Under the pieces are notes generated by a model. The model ran no database searches. It worked only from the letters and a program-made list of their open reading frames with translations, and had not been told where the DNA came from. Of a stretch of 7,802 bases of DNA, positions 1 to 7,400 are shown one piece after another. Position 1 is the first letter of the stretch; each line of letters opens with the position of its first letter. Source of the DNA: an uncultured Clostridia bacterium (GTDB lineage: Bacteria; Bacillota; Clostridia; Oscillospirales; Ruminococcaceae). The stretch covers positions 1 to 7,802 of the forward strand of contig CAMEPN010000077.1 in NCBI GenBank assembly GCA_945931735.1, read 5' to 3'. Made by a program: the position numbers and the translations under genes.

Positions 1-2
1 GC

Positions 3-962
3 CGTATCGACAACCAGCTCCGCGGCCGTGCCGGCCGTCAGGGCGACCCCGGCGAGAGCCGCTTCTACATCTCCCTCGAGGACGACCTCATGCGCCTTTT
101 CGGCGGCGACAGAGTTCAGAAGGTAATGGAAACCATAAATTTCGACGAGGATCAGCCTATCGAGGCGTCCTTCCTCTCAAATACCATAGAGTCCGCGCAG
201 AAGAAGATAGAGGGCAGAAACTTCTCTATCAGAAAGAACGTCCTCGACTTCGACGACGTAATGTCGCAGCAGCGTATGACGATATACAGCCAGCGCACCA
301 AGGTATTGGACGGCGAGGATATCAGCCAGAACATCATCGCGATGATGAATCAGAACATCGAGGAAACCGTTTCGATGTACTGCTCCGACACCGTTGCGGA
401 AAACTGGAACCTCGACGGCCTGCGCTCGCATTACCTTAACCTCTTTGTTATGGACAGCGACCTGCGCTACACCACCGACGAGCTGAACAACATCACCAAG
501 CAGGATATAATCGACTTTATCAAGGCGCGCGGTATGCTTATCTATAAGACAAGAGAAGCCGACATGGGCTCCCCCGCAATGCGCGAGGTAGAGCGCGTCT
601 GCCTGTTAAAGACGGTCGACAAGCACTGGATGGATCATATCGACGCCATGGAAGAGCTTAAGCGCGGCATAGGTCTGCGCGGCTACGCACAGCGCAACCC
701 CGTCGAGGAATACCGCTTCGAGGGCTTCGCGATGTTCGACGAGATGATCGCCGCTATCCGCGAGGAAACCGTAAGACTGGTGCTGACCGTGCCCGTAAGA
801 GTTGAGCGCCCGATACAGCGCGAGCAGGTGCTTCAGCCCGACGCTCCCAATGCCGGAGCAAAGACCCCTTACAGGGCTGAAAAGAAGGTAGGCAGAAACG
901 ACCCCTGCCCCTGCGGAAGCGGAAAGAAATACAAGAACTGCTGCGGGAAGAACGAAAACTGA
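3..962 (+). CDS. secA: Preprotein translocase ATPase SecA, C-terminal part (5' end outside window)
   Basis: This is the last 319 residues of SecA, the cytoplasmic ATPase motor that pushes unfolded preproteins through the SecYEG channel. The reading frame is open from base 3, so the gene starts before the window; the ATG at base 90 is internal. At the left edge it shows the helicase-type motif VI of nucleotide-binding domain 2 (RIDNQLRGRAGRQGDPG). Next come the helical scaffold and two-helix finger region (KHWMDHIDAMEELKRGI, then LRGYAQRNPVEEYRFEGFAMF). It ends with a SEC-C zinc motif (VGRNDPCPCGSGKKYKNCCG, bases 888-947). The last zinc ligand pair is CC rather than the CH of E. coli SecA, which is common in Firmicutes. 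A variable linker precedes the SEC-C tail, as in other SecA proteins. The gene ends at TGA and is followed by a terminator, so the next gene is probably a separate unit. The identification is secure. Confidence 0.98.
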   Translation, partial: RIDNQLRGRAGRQGDPGESRFYISLEDDLMRLFGGDRVQKVMETINFDEDQPIEASFLSNTIESAQKKIEGRNFSIRKNVLDFDDVMSQQRMTIYSQRTKVLDGEDISQNIIAMMNQNIEETVSMYCSDTVAENWNLDGLRSHYLNLFVMDSDLRYTTDELNNITKQDIIDFIKARGMLIYKTREADMGSPAMREVERVCLLKTVDKHWMDHIDAMEELKRGIGLRGYAQRNPVEEYRFEGFAMFDEMIAAIREETVRLVLTVPVRVERPIQREQVLQPDAPNAGAKTPYRAEKKVGRNDPCPCGSGKKYKNCCGKNEN

Positions 963-980
963 GCTTCCCGTAAAATAGAC

Positions 981-1016
981 CCGACCGCCTGCCCCGTGCA
1001 GGCGCGACGGCTTTTT
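981..1016 (+). terminator. Rho-independent terminator after secA
   Basis: A 7-bp perfect stem (CGCCTGC, 986-992, with GCAGGCG, 998-1004) encloses a five-base loop. It is extended outside a small internal loop by CCG/CGG (981-983 with 1008-1010), then C and five T residues (1012-1016). It lies 19 bases after the secA stop codon and separates secA from the epimerase gene, although only 45 bases remain before the next ATG. Confidence 0.88.
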
Positions 1017-1061
1017 CCGACAATATTTAACTAATGTAAGTAACGAAAGGACAGAAAAGTT

Positions 1062-2255
1062 ATGTCTTTATTCAGAGATGAAATTAAAAGCGAGCTTACC
1101 TCGCACATAATCCCATTCTGGAACGCGCTCCGCGACGACGAAAACGGCGGCTTCACAGGCTTTATGGACAGCGACCTGCATATCGACAAAAAGGGCGAAA
1201 AGGGCGTTATCCTCCATTCTAGGATACTGTGGTTCTACTCCAACGCTTATATGGAGCTGAAAGACCCCGCCCTGTTGGACAACGCGCGCCACGCCTATGA
1301 ATTTCTTACCGAAAAATGCGTCGACAAGGAATACGGCGGCGTATACTGGTCGATGAACTACGACGGCACCGTTAAGGAGGATATCAAGCACTCCTACTGT
1401 CAGGCGTTCTTTATCTACGCCCTCTCGAGCTACTACCGCGCAAGCGGCGATAAGGCGGCTCTTGACCTCGCATACAGCGTGTTCGACCTTGTGGAGAAAT
1501 ACGCGACCGACGACATAGCCTACCTCGAAAAGCTCTCCCGCGACTGGAAGAGCGAGCTTGCAAACGACGAGCTGTCCGAAAACGGGCTTATGGCGGACAA
1601 GACCATGAACACCACCCTCCACCTCATGGAAGCATACACCGAGCTGTACCTCGCCGACCATAACGCAAAGGTGCTGGAGCGGCTGCTGTTCCTGCTCAAC
1701 ATCACCTACGACAAGATATTCGACAAGAACGGAAAGAAGCTGTTCGTGTTCTTCGACAGAGAGCTTAACGTTATCGGCGATATCCATTCCTACGGTCACG
1801 ATATCGAGGCTACATGGCTTATCGACCGCGCCTGCGAGGTCATCGGCGACAAGGCTGTCACCGAGAAATTCGCCGCAATGAACAAGCAGATAGTCCGCAC
1901 CATCGCGGACATCGCCTATGACAAGGCGACAGGTTCCCTCCTCAACGAAAACGACAGCGGCGTCGTGAACACATGGCGTATATGGTGGGTTCAGGCGGAA
2001 AGCGTCATCGGTTTCACCAACGCATATCAGAAGGGCTACGGCGGACAGGAATACCTCGACATCGCGCATAACGTGTGGAATTACATAAAGGACAAAATAG
2101 TCGACAAGCGCGAGGGCGGCGAGTGGTATTCGCAGGTGGACGAGAACGGCGTATACGCAAAGTTCAAGCCCGCCGTTGACCCGTGGAAATGCCCCTACCA
2201 CAACGGCAGAATGTGCATTGAAATGATGAACAGGCTCGCCGATATCGAAAAGTGA
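1062..2255 (+). CDS. ce: Cellobiose 2-epimerase (AGE family)
   Basis: This 397-residue cytoplasmic enzyme belongs to the N-acylglucosamine 2-epimerase family, with an (alpha/alpha)6 barrel. Family members of this subgroup reversibly convert cellobiose (and other beta-1,4-linked disaccharides such as lactose) to the product with mannose at the reducing end. In ruminococci this links to beta-mannan breakdown through mannosylglucose phosphorylase. From memory it matches the Ruminococcus albus enzyme almost end to end, including the start (ELTxHIIPFWNxLRDDENGGF). Candidate active-site residues are Arg54 (LHSRILW), His187, His246/Glu249/Trp252 (IHSYGHDIEATW), Trp308-Trp309 and Glu313 (WWVQAE), and His380 (WKCPYHNGRM). 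All are present and the length is normal, so it should be active. The ATG at 1062 has an AAAGGA site ten bases upstream (1046-1051) and no better alternative. No convincing promoter is visible in the short gap after the secA terminator. The next gene follows after 37 bases and is probably co-transcribed. Confidence 0.93.
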   Translation: MSLFRDEIKSELTSHIIPFWNALRDDENGGFTGFMDSDLHIDKKGEKGVILHSRILWFYSNAYMELKDPALLDNARHAYEFLTEKCVDKEYGGVYWSMNYDGTVKEDIKHSYCQAFFIYALSSYYRASGDKAALDLAYSVFDLVEKYATDDIAYLEKLSRDWKSELANDELSENGLMADKTMNTTLHLMEAYTELYLADHNAKVLERLLFLLNITYDKIFDKNGKKLFVFFDRELNVIGDIHSYGHDIEATWLIDRACEVIGDKAVTEKFAAMNKQIVRTIADIAYDKATGSLLNENDSGVVNTWRIWWVQAESVIGFTNAYQKGYGGQEYLDIAHNVWNYIKDKIVDKREGGEWYSQVDENGVYAKFKPAVDPWKCPYHNGRMCIEMMNRLADIEK

Positions 2256-2292
2256 CCATAAATCCAAAAGCAACACGGGAAAGGCAGTAAAC

Positions 2293-3351
2293 ATGAAATT
2301 AATGCCCGCCGCAGCCGCTGCGGCTCTCATACTGGCTCTGACAGGCTGCGCGAGAAGCGCCGAGGAGGAAATAAAGCTCCCTATCTACGGCGGCGCGGAA
2401 ATATCCTACGAGGTCGCCGCGGCGGAGTACATGGATCTCTCCGAAACTAAGGCGATCGCCGCGACCATAGGCTATCCCTATGCGACAAACCTTGTTTTCC
2501 CCGCCGAGGCGCAGGTGGTGTCAACCTCTGTGGTAAACAACGCCTATGTGCATGAGGGCGACGTGCTCGCGGTGCTGGATTCTTCCTCGCTGGATTACGA
2601 GATCGACAAGCAGAAAACCACCGTCAACGCCGCGTACAACGCCTCCCTTTCGGGCGGCGCCGCCGCGCAGCTTCAGTATCAGATAGAACAGCTATCGCTT
2701 GATATGCTGCTGAGCGAAAAGGATGCCTACACGATACGCGCGCCCTTCGACGGCGTGATAACCTTTATTCTGCGGACAAACGTGGGCGACGTGGTAGACG
2801 AGGGGCGGTTCTGCTGCTCGATATCACCGGTAGATATGGCGGCAGTGTATATTGAAGGCGGCGACGCGTCGCAGTTCCGTTTCGGACAGAAGGTTCAGGT
2901 CAAGATAGACGGCGTGACCTACGACGCGACAGTCGCGCAGGCTCCCGATTCCTCGCCCGACACGGCGGGAACACAGCGCGCCGTGTTTGACCTCGGCGAG
3001 GGAGTGCTCTCGAAAATATACGAGGAAAATCCCCTCGCGATAACTGCGGGCTGGGCGACGGTATATGTCACCGAAACGCGCGACAACGTGCTCGCCGTTC
3101 CCGACGCGGCGGTCAGCTCAACGGGCAGCAGCAGCTATGTCACCATTGTTGACGGAGAGGAGCGCTACAAGCTCCCCGTAACGGTCGGCAAGTCGCTCGG
3201 CGGCTACACCGAGATAGTCAACGGCATATCCGAGGGCGATATAGTTATGGCAGAGGGCAGTGGAGTATTCTCCTCCGACAACAATAACGGCGGGGACGAG
3301 TTCAGCGCTCCCGATGGCGGCAGGGGCGAGCCTCCGCAGGATAATGCGTGA
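2293..3351 (+). CDS. Lipoprotein, HlyD/MacA-like membrane fusion (efflux adaptor) protein
   Basis: This 352-residue protein has a lipoprotein signal peptide with lipobox LTGC (lipidated Cys19 predicted), so it should be anchored on the outer face of the membrane. It has the layout of a membrane fusion protein. A first lipoyl half-motif lies around residues 66-104 (VVNNAYVHEGDVLAVLDS) and a short helical hairpin at about 100-143. The second lipoyl half is at 144-180 (IRAPFDGVI...NVGDVVDEG), a beta-barrel at about 182-260, and a membrane-proximal domain at about 265-325 (VLAVPDAAV...VTVGKSLGGYTEIVNGISEGDIV). The tail from 327 is low complexity, rich in Asn, Asp, Gly and Pro. Such adaptors usually pair with a MacB-type ABC transporter or an RND pump, and here no pump gene follows: a terminator lies 13 bases after the stop. 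The ATG at 2293 has GGGAAAGG (2277-2284) at good spacing. The family call is firm; the substrate and partner are unknown. Confidence 0.88.
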   Translation: MKLMPAAAAAALILALTGCARSAEEEIKLPIYGGAEISYEVAAAEYMDLSETKAIAATIGYPYATNLVFPAEAQVVSTSVVNNAYVHEGDVLAVLDSSSLDYEIDKQKTTVNAAYNASLSGGAAAQLQYQIEQLSLDMLLSEKDAYTIRAPFDGVITFILRTNVGDVVDEGRFCCSISPVDMAAVYIEGGDASQFRFGQKVQVKIDGVTYDATVAQAPDSSPDTAGTQRAVFDLGEGVLSKIYEENPLAITAGWATVYVTETRDNVLAVPDAAVSSTGSSSYVTIVDGEERYKLPVTVGKSLGGYTEIVNGISEGDIVMAEGSGVFSSDNNNGGDEFSAPDGGRGEPPQDNA

Positions 3352-3364
3352 TTTTATAAAACTT

Positions 3365-3393
3365 AAGGGGACGTTCAAACGCCCCCTTTTTTC
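3365..3393 (+). terminator. Rho-independent terminator between convergent units
   Basis: The stem is AAGGGG (3365-3370) with CCCCTT (3383-3388), one A/C mismatch, and CGT (3372-3374) with ACG (3379-3381). It closes a four-base loop and is followed by a T-rich run through 3395. It ends the epimerase/lipoprotein unit. On the minus strand the hairpin is followed only by a weaker T-containing stretch, so bidirectional use is possible but less certain. The stop codon of the minus-strand gene (3375-3377) lies in the loop region. Confidence 0.88.
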
Positions 3394-4469
3394 TTAATAA
3401 GCGAGATATTCCTAAGACGTATACGCAGGCTGTCGCTGCCAAGCCGCATTGCATTTCGGTAGTTTTCCGAATTTGTATAGTCCGCCGCGACCGCCGCAAG
3501 CGATTTCTCGTCGGCTATGCGGTATTCGCAGAGTAGCCTCGCGAGATATGCCTCGGCGCACATCTGCGGGTCGTTCGCTGCCTTTTCGAGAAGCAGCCCG
3601 GCTATCCTTTCCGCGCCCTCAAAATCGCCGTCCTCCAGCATAATGTATCTCCTGCGCAGCAGCGGCTCCGAGGACTTCCGCGCGGTGTTTTCGTAAGCTT
3701 TCCCGCCGAAAACGACCGAAAGTCCGTTCAGAACATCACTTTCCCAGCCGAGCTTTCCGGCGTCCGCCGCTTGAAATTTGCGGAGATAATCTGGAAGCTG
3801 CTCGGCGGAAATTCCGCTCAGCACCGGTATAACCGCCCTGCCGGAACAAACGAACGCCCGCAGCGCTCCGCCGTCAGGCTCGCCTGCGTTTGAACAGAAA
3901 ACAATCGCGGCTTCCGCAGCCCCCGCGTTTTCGCCGCGGAGAACATTGTATCCTGCCGCCGTCAGCTTTGAGATAAGCAGATCCGCTCTCCCGTCCCCGT
4001 AAAGCAGCAGTATATCATGCCTTACGATCGAAGTATCTGCCGCCTGCGCTGCATTTCGGCGAGCCTTGTCTATCTTCGCGGCGGCGCTTTCCATAACGGC
4101 GCGCTGATTTTCGTCGGCATATTTCAGCGCGGTCATATAGTCGCCGTCCGTCGTCAGCGACTTCGCTAAAGCCTTTGTTACCGACAGCCCGCCGTCGGTA
4201 AATTCCACACCATAGCGGCAGAGCACGCTCGCCCAATATAGGTCGGGGTCTGTTGGGCTTAGCTTTATCATGCCCTCAAGAAGCTCGAGCGCCTTTTCGT
4301 AATGCCCCTCGCGCCGCAGGCGCTCTATGTTTTTGCAGCCCTCCGCCTTTTCGTCGCTGTCCAGCAGCGGCACGCTCTGAGTGACCCCGCAGGAGCCGCA
4401 CCTGCATATCCGCATATTATAGGTAAGCTCCAGTGCCGCTCCGCACATTCTGCAAACAAACGCCGCCAT
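3375..4469 (-). CDS. Zinc-ribbon/TPR protein with degenerate TIR-like domain, paralogue of upstream gene
   Basis: This 364-residue predicted soluble protein is of unknown function. Domains in order: zinc ribbon (Cys6-x-x-Cys9 and Cys22-x-Cys24-x-x-Cys27), a TPR-like helical pair at about 45-90 ending in LCRYGVEF, a TIR-like region at about 150-250, and a second TPR-like part at about 268-352. The same four parts occur in the same order in the upstream gene. From CRCGSCG to CRYGVE I count 34 identities in 69 ungapped positions. The TIR-like region keeps the first strand (HDILLLYG), the AAGYNV strand and the closing segment (AGKLGWESDVLNGL). It lacks about 17 residues around the BB loop, and no Glu sits where the upstream protein has its candidate catalytic Glu, so NADase activity is unlikely. 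An earlier in-frame ATG at 4553 lies inside the upstream gene; the start at 4469 is preferred because it has a strong GGGGGAG site and begins right at the zinc ribbon. There is one base between the upstream stop and this start. Confidence 0.82.
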   Translation of the reverse strand: MAAFVCRMCGAALELTYNMRICRCGSCGVTQSVPLLDSDEKAEGCKNIERLRREGHYEKALELLEGMIKLSPTDPDLYWASVLCRYGVEFTDGGLSVTKALAKSLTTDGDYMTALKYADENQRAVMESAAAKIDKARRNAAQAADTSIVRHDILLLYGDGRADLLISKLTAAGYNVLRGENAGAAEAAIVFCSNAGEPDGGALRAFVCSGRAVIPVLSGISAEQLPDYLRKFQAADAGKLGWESDVLNGLSVVFGGKAYENTARKSSEPLLRRRYIMLEDGDFEGAERIAGLLLEKAANDPQMCAEAYLARLLCEYRIADEKSLAAVAADYTNSENYRNAMRLGSDSLRIRLRNISLIKKKGGV

Positions 4470-4470
4470 C

Positions 4471-7400
4471 TCACTCCCCCATTTCGATCCATACAGCAGG
4501 TCTAACGCCATAAAGACTATCCGGATCTGCATAAGTGAATATAGTTCTGTCACGGGTCACATAGCATACGTCGTGCAGATGCCCGGGGCTTCGCAGCCAC
4601 CAGTACGGCTCGTTTTGCTTATACCATGAACGGTATTCCTCTTCTTTGGTAAGGCGGAATTTTTCCAGCGCCCAGTCCGTGAATTGGGTATCCCCAAGAT
4701 GCGCCCTCGCTTCGTCAATGCTTAGCAGGAACACCTTGTCGTTCGTGTCCGCGCCGCCGCTCACCTGCGTTTCCTCGTTGGCGGGAGTGGTGACGGTCAC
4801 CGTCGGGATCATCGCTTTTTCCCCGCTTGTGAAGCAGGAGTTATAGAAATCATTGTTCAGCCAGTAACGGAGAGAGCTTTCCGCCCATGTTTCCCCGCCG
4901 AACCGGCGTACGTCGATTACATCGTTGCACAGCGCCAGAACGCGTGTGCCGTCGCGCTTTATTACCTTCCAGCTAAGTTCTATCTCGTCGGTGTAGCCCT
5001 GCCCCATGAGAGAAAGCGGGAACTTCCCGAAATTGATAACATCGCCGACCCCTGCATTTCTGAAACGAATGTTATCCATATCCGCGAGCCTTTCGGCGCT
5101 GTCGGCGTAGTCGCCGAGCCTGATAAATTCCGCCTCGGCGCTCGAAAAATCTCCTATGTCAATATAATAGCACGCCATGTCATAGCGGGTCTTCAGCTCA
5201 AGCTCATCGGCGTCCTTGTAATCGCCAAGCTCCTTGTACAGCTTTATCGCCTCGTCAAATCGGCTCTCCGCCGCAAGCAGCGCGGCATATTCGTATTTCA
5301 CGTCGGGCATGGTGTCGCCCGCTTCCTCATACAAAGCGGCGAGTGTCTCCATCGCCTGCTTGTCGCTGCCCTCGTCGGCAAGCTGTTTTGCCTGCTCAAA
5401 CCTTATGTTCAGAACGCGCGCCGCGCTGTCTGAATAGTCCCCGAGCGCGGTGAATACCGCTGCGGCAGCCTCGGAATTGCCCTCCGAAAGCAGCTTTTCC
5501 GCCTTGCAGTATTTTGCGTATTTCACCTTTTCCGCGCTGTCGGAGTATCCGCTTAACTCGCCGAACATATTTGCGGCTTTGTCATATTCGCCGTTTTCGA
5601 GCACGGAAACAGCCTTGTCGTATCTGACTTTATCGAACATTTCCTCCGAATCAAGGTAATCGCCGAGATAGCGGAAAATAAGCTCGGCGGAGTCGAAATC
5701 GCCGCTTTCGTACAGCGCGGAAGCCTTCTGATAGCGCGTCTGCGCGATCTGCTCCTCCGCGTCGGAATAATTCCCGAGCCGCAGAAATGCCGCGGCAGCC
5801 TCGTCATACTCCCCGTTGTCGCGCAGCTCGACCGCGTGCGCGTAATCCTGCGACATACGGACGTTGTTTCCGATAACCACCGCCGCAGCCGTCACTGCAA
5901 TTACGCCCGCAGCCACAGCCGCCGCCCGCACGGCAATTTTGCGTATTTTGGAGGTCTTTTTTGCGCGCAGCTCCTCCGCTGCGGCAGCTTCACGGGCTTC
6001 CTGTTCGCGAAGCCGCTCCTGCTCGTCCAGCTCCGCCTTTATCCGTCGATAAAGAGCGGCGCTGTCCCTGTGGTCGCCAAGCGTTTCCAGAAGCGGCAAC
6101 GCCCCCGACGGGTCGTTGTTGTTGAGCAGGCTTATTGCCCTTTGATAAAGGCGCTCCTGTTCCTCCAGCCGCGCTGTTTTTGCCTTTTCGAGGCATTTTT
6201 CCGAAAGCTCGGCGCTGTTTTTAAAATCCCCCAGGGATTTGAAGCCTTCCGCAGCCGCAAGGCAGATCTGCTCTGTGCCGCCGTCCTGAAGCTGTGCGCT
6301 GAAACGGTTATACAGCGCATACTTCCGGCATTCCATGAGCTGCGACTTCAGCTCGTCATCGCCGAAGCGCATTATCATTCGATAATCCGATGACTGGGCG
6401 ATATCTCCGGCAAGCTCGTTCAGCTCTTCCACGCGCTTTTTGTGAAAGCCTGCAAGCAGCCTTACACGATACAGCCCGGCATTCTCCGGCTCAAGATTAA
6501 GCGCATTCTCGCAAAGCTCCCACGCGCCCTTGAACTCCCCGTCCTCAAGAAGTATCTCGGCGCGGCGCAGCATACCCTCGGCATTTTCTTCATATTTCCG
6601 CGCAGGTTCGTCAGCGGTCTGCTCCGTTTCCGAGCCGCTTCCGACAAACATTTTGTGAACACCGCGCAAAAGCTCCTCTGTAATATCCGGCGCGGACATA
6701 TCAAAGCACTGTAAATGCGCGAACTCCGACGGGAGATCCTCGCGCCGCATTCCCTTATACAGCACGGCAAGCGTCCCCTCGCCGCTTTCGGAGATACGCG
6801 TGAGGTATCTGCTCCATTCGTTTTTCACCCACGGAGCGTTGAAATTATCGGGAGATGTCCCCACGGCGAACATAAGCTTTGCGGAGTTAAGCGCCGCGAA
6901 AATATACGGCTCATATTCGCGCCCCGTCTTATCCTCGAGCGTCACCCGCGCGTAAAACACACGGTATCCGTCGGCGGTCAGCGCTCGGTACAATTCGGCG
7001 GCAAGCACGGAGTCCTCGGTGCGCCTGCCGTTAAGGTCGTTCTCCTTATAGCAGATAAAAATATCATACGGCTGCGCGGCCTGCGACACCGCAAGGACTT
7101 TTTTCCGCAGCTCCTCCAGCTCCTGCATTTGGAGTATGTACAGCCTGCGCCTGTCGCCGTCGGCGAGCTTTACGGCGGCGCGGTAATCCTCGTCATCAAC
7201 TATCGGACGGTAGCTGAAACGGTTGATAGTCGGCACGCGCTTTCTTGAACCCGGTTCTTCGACATATTCAACGCCATATCTGCACAGTACGATGCACCAG
7301 TATATCTCGCTGTCGCCGCTGTCGATCTCGAGAATTTCGCGGTATATTGCTTCGGCGCGGTCGTATTCGCCCGCCCTGCGCAGCTTTTCGGCGCGCTCCC

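Noticed and set aside
90..962. The ATG at base 90 as the start of a short gene
   Set aside because: The frame is open back to base 3 and encodes the conserved SecA motif VI before it, so this Met is internal.
1017..1061. A promoter for the epimerase in the gap after the secA terminator
   Set aside because: AT-rich bases are present, but no -35/-10 pair with good spacing and match could be found; it may lie partly in the terminator, or read-through may be used.
1068..2330. A 420-codon open frame on the minus strand antisense to the epimerase gene
   Set aside because: It lies entirely opposite a clearly recognised gene. Its product is valine- and cysteine-rich with no recognisable domain. Long antisense frames arise easily from the codon bias of GC-rich third positions.
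4470..4553. An upstream ATG at 4553 giving a 28-residue longer small paralogue
   Set aside because: The extra residues lie within the 3' coding end of the neighbouring gene and do not resemble its N-terminus. The ATG at 4469 has a strong ribosome binding site and starts at the zinc ribbon, as in the paralogue.
5068..5850. A CRISPR array or DNA-level tandem repeat in the regularly spaced units
   Set aside because: The periodicity is at protein level (about 37 residues); the DNA of the units is diverged and there are no identical repeats with unique spacers.
5836..6393. A 185-codon plus-strand open frame opposite the TIR protein gene
   Set aside because: It is opposite the repeats and transmembrane part of a well-supported gene, has no domain, and has a composition typical of a shadow frame.
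6715..7248. A 177-codon plus-strand open frame opposite the TIR domain
   Set aside because: It is antisense to the conserved TIR coding region and shows no recognisable motif; its length is explained by codon bias.
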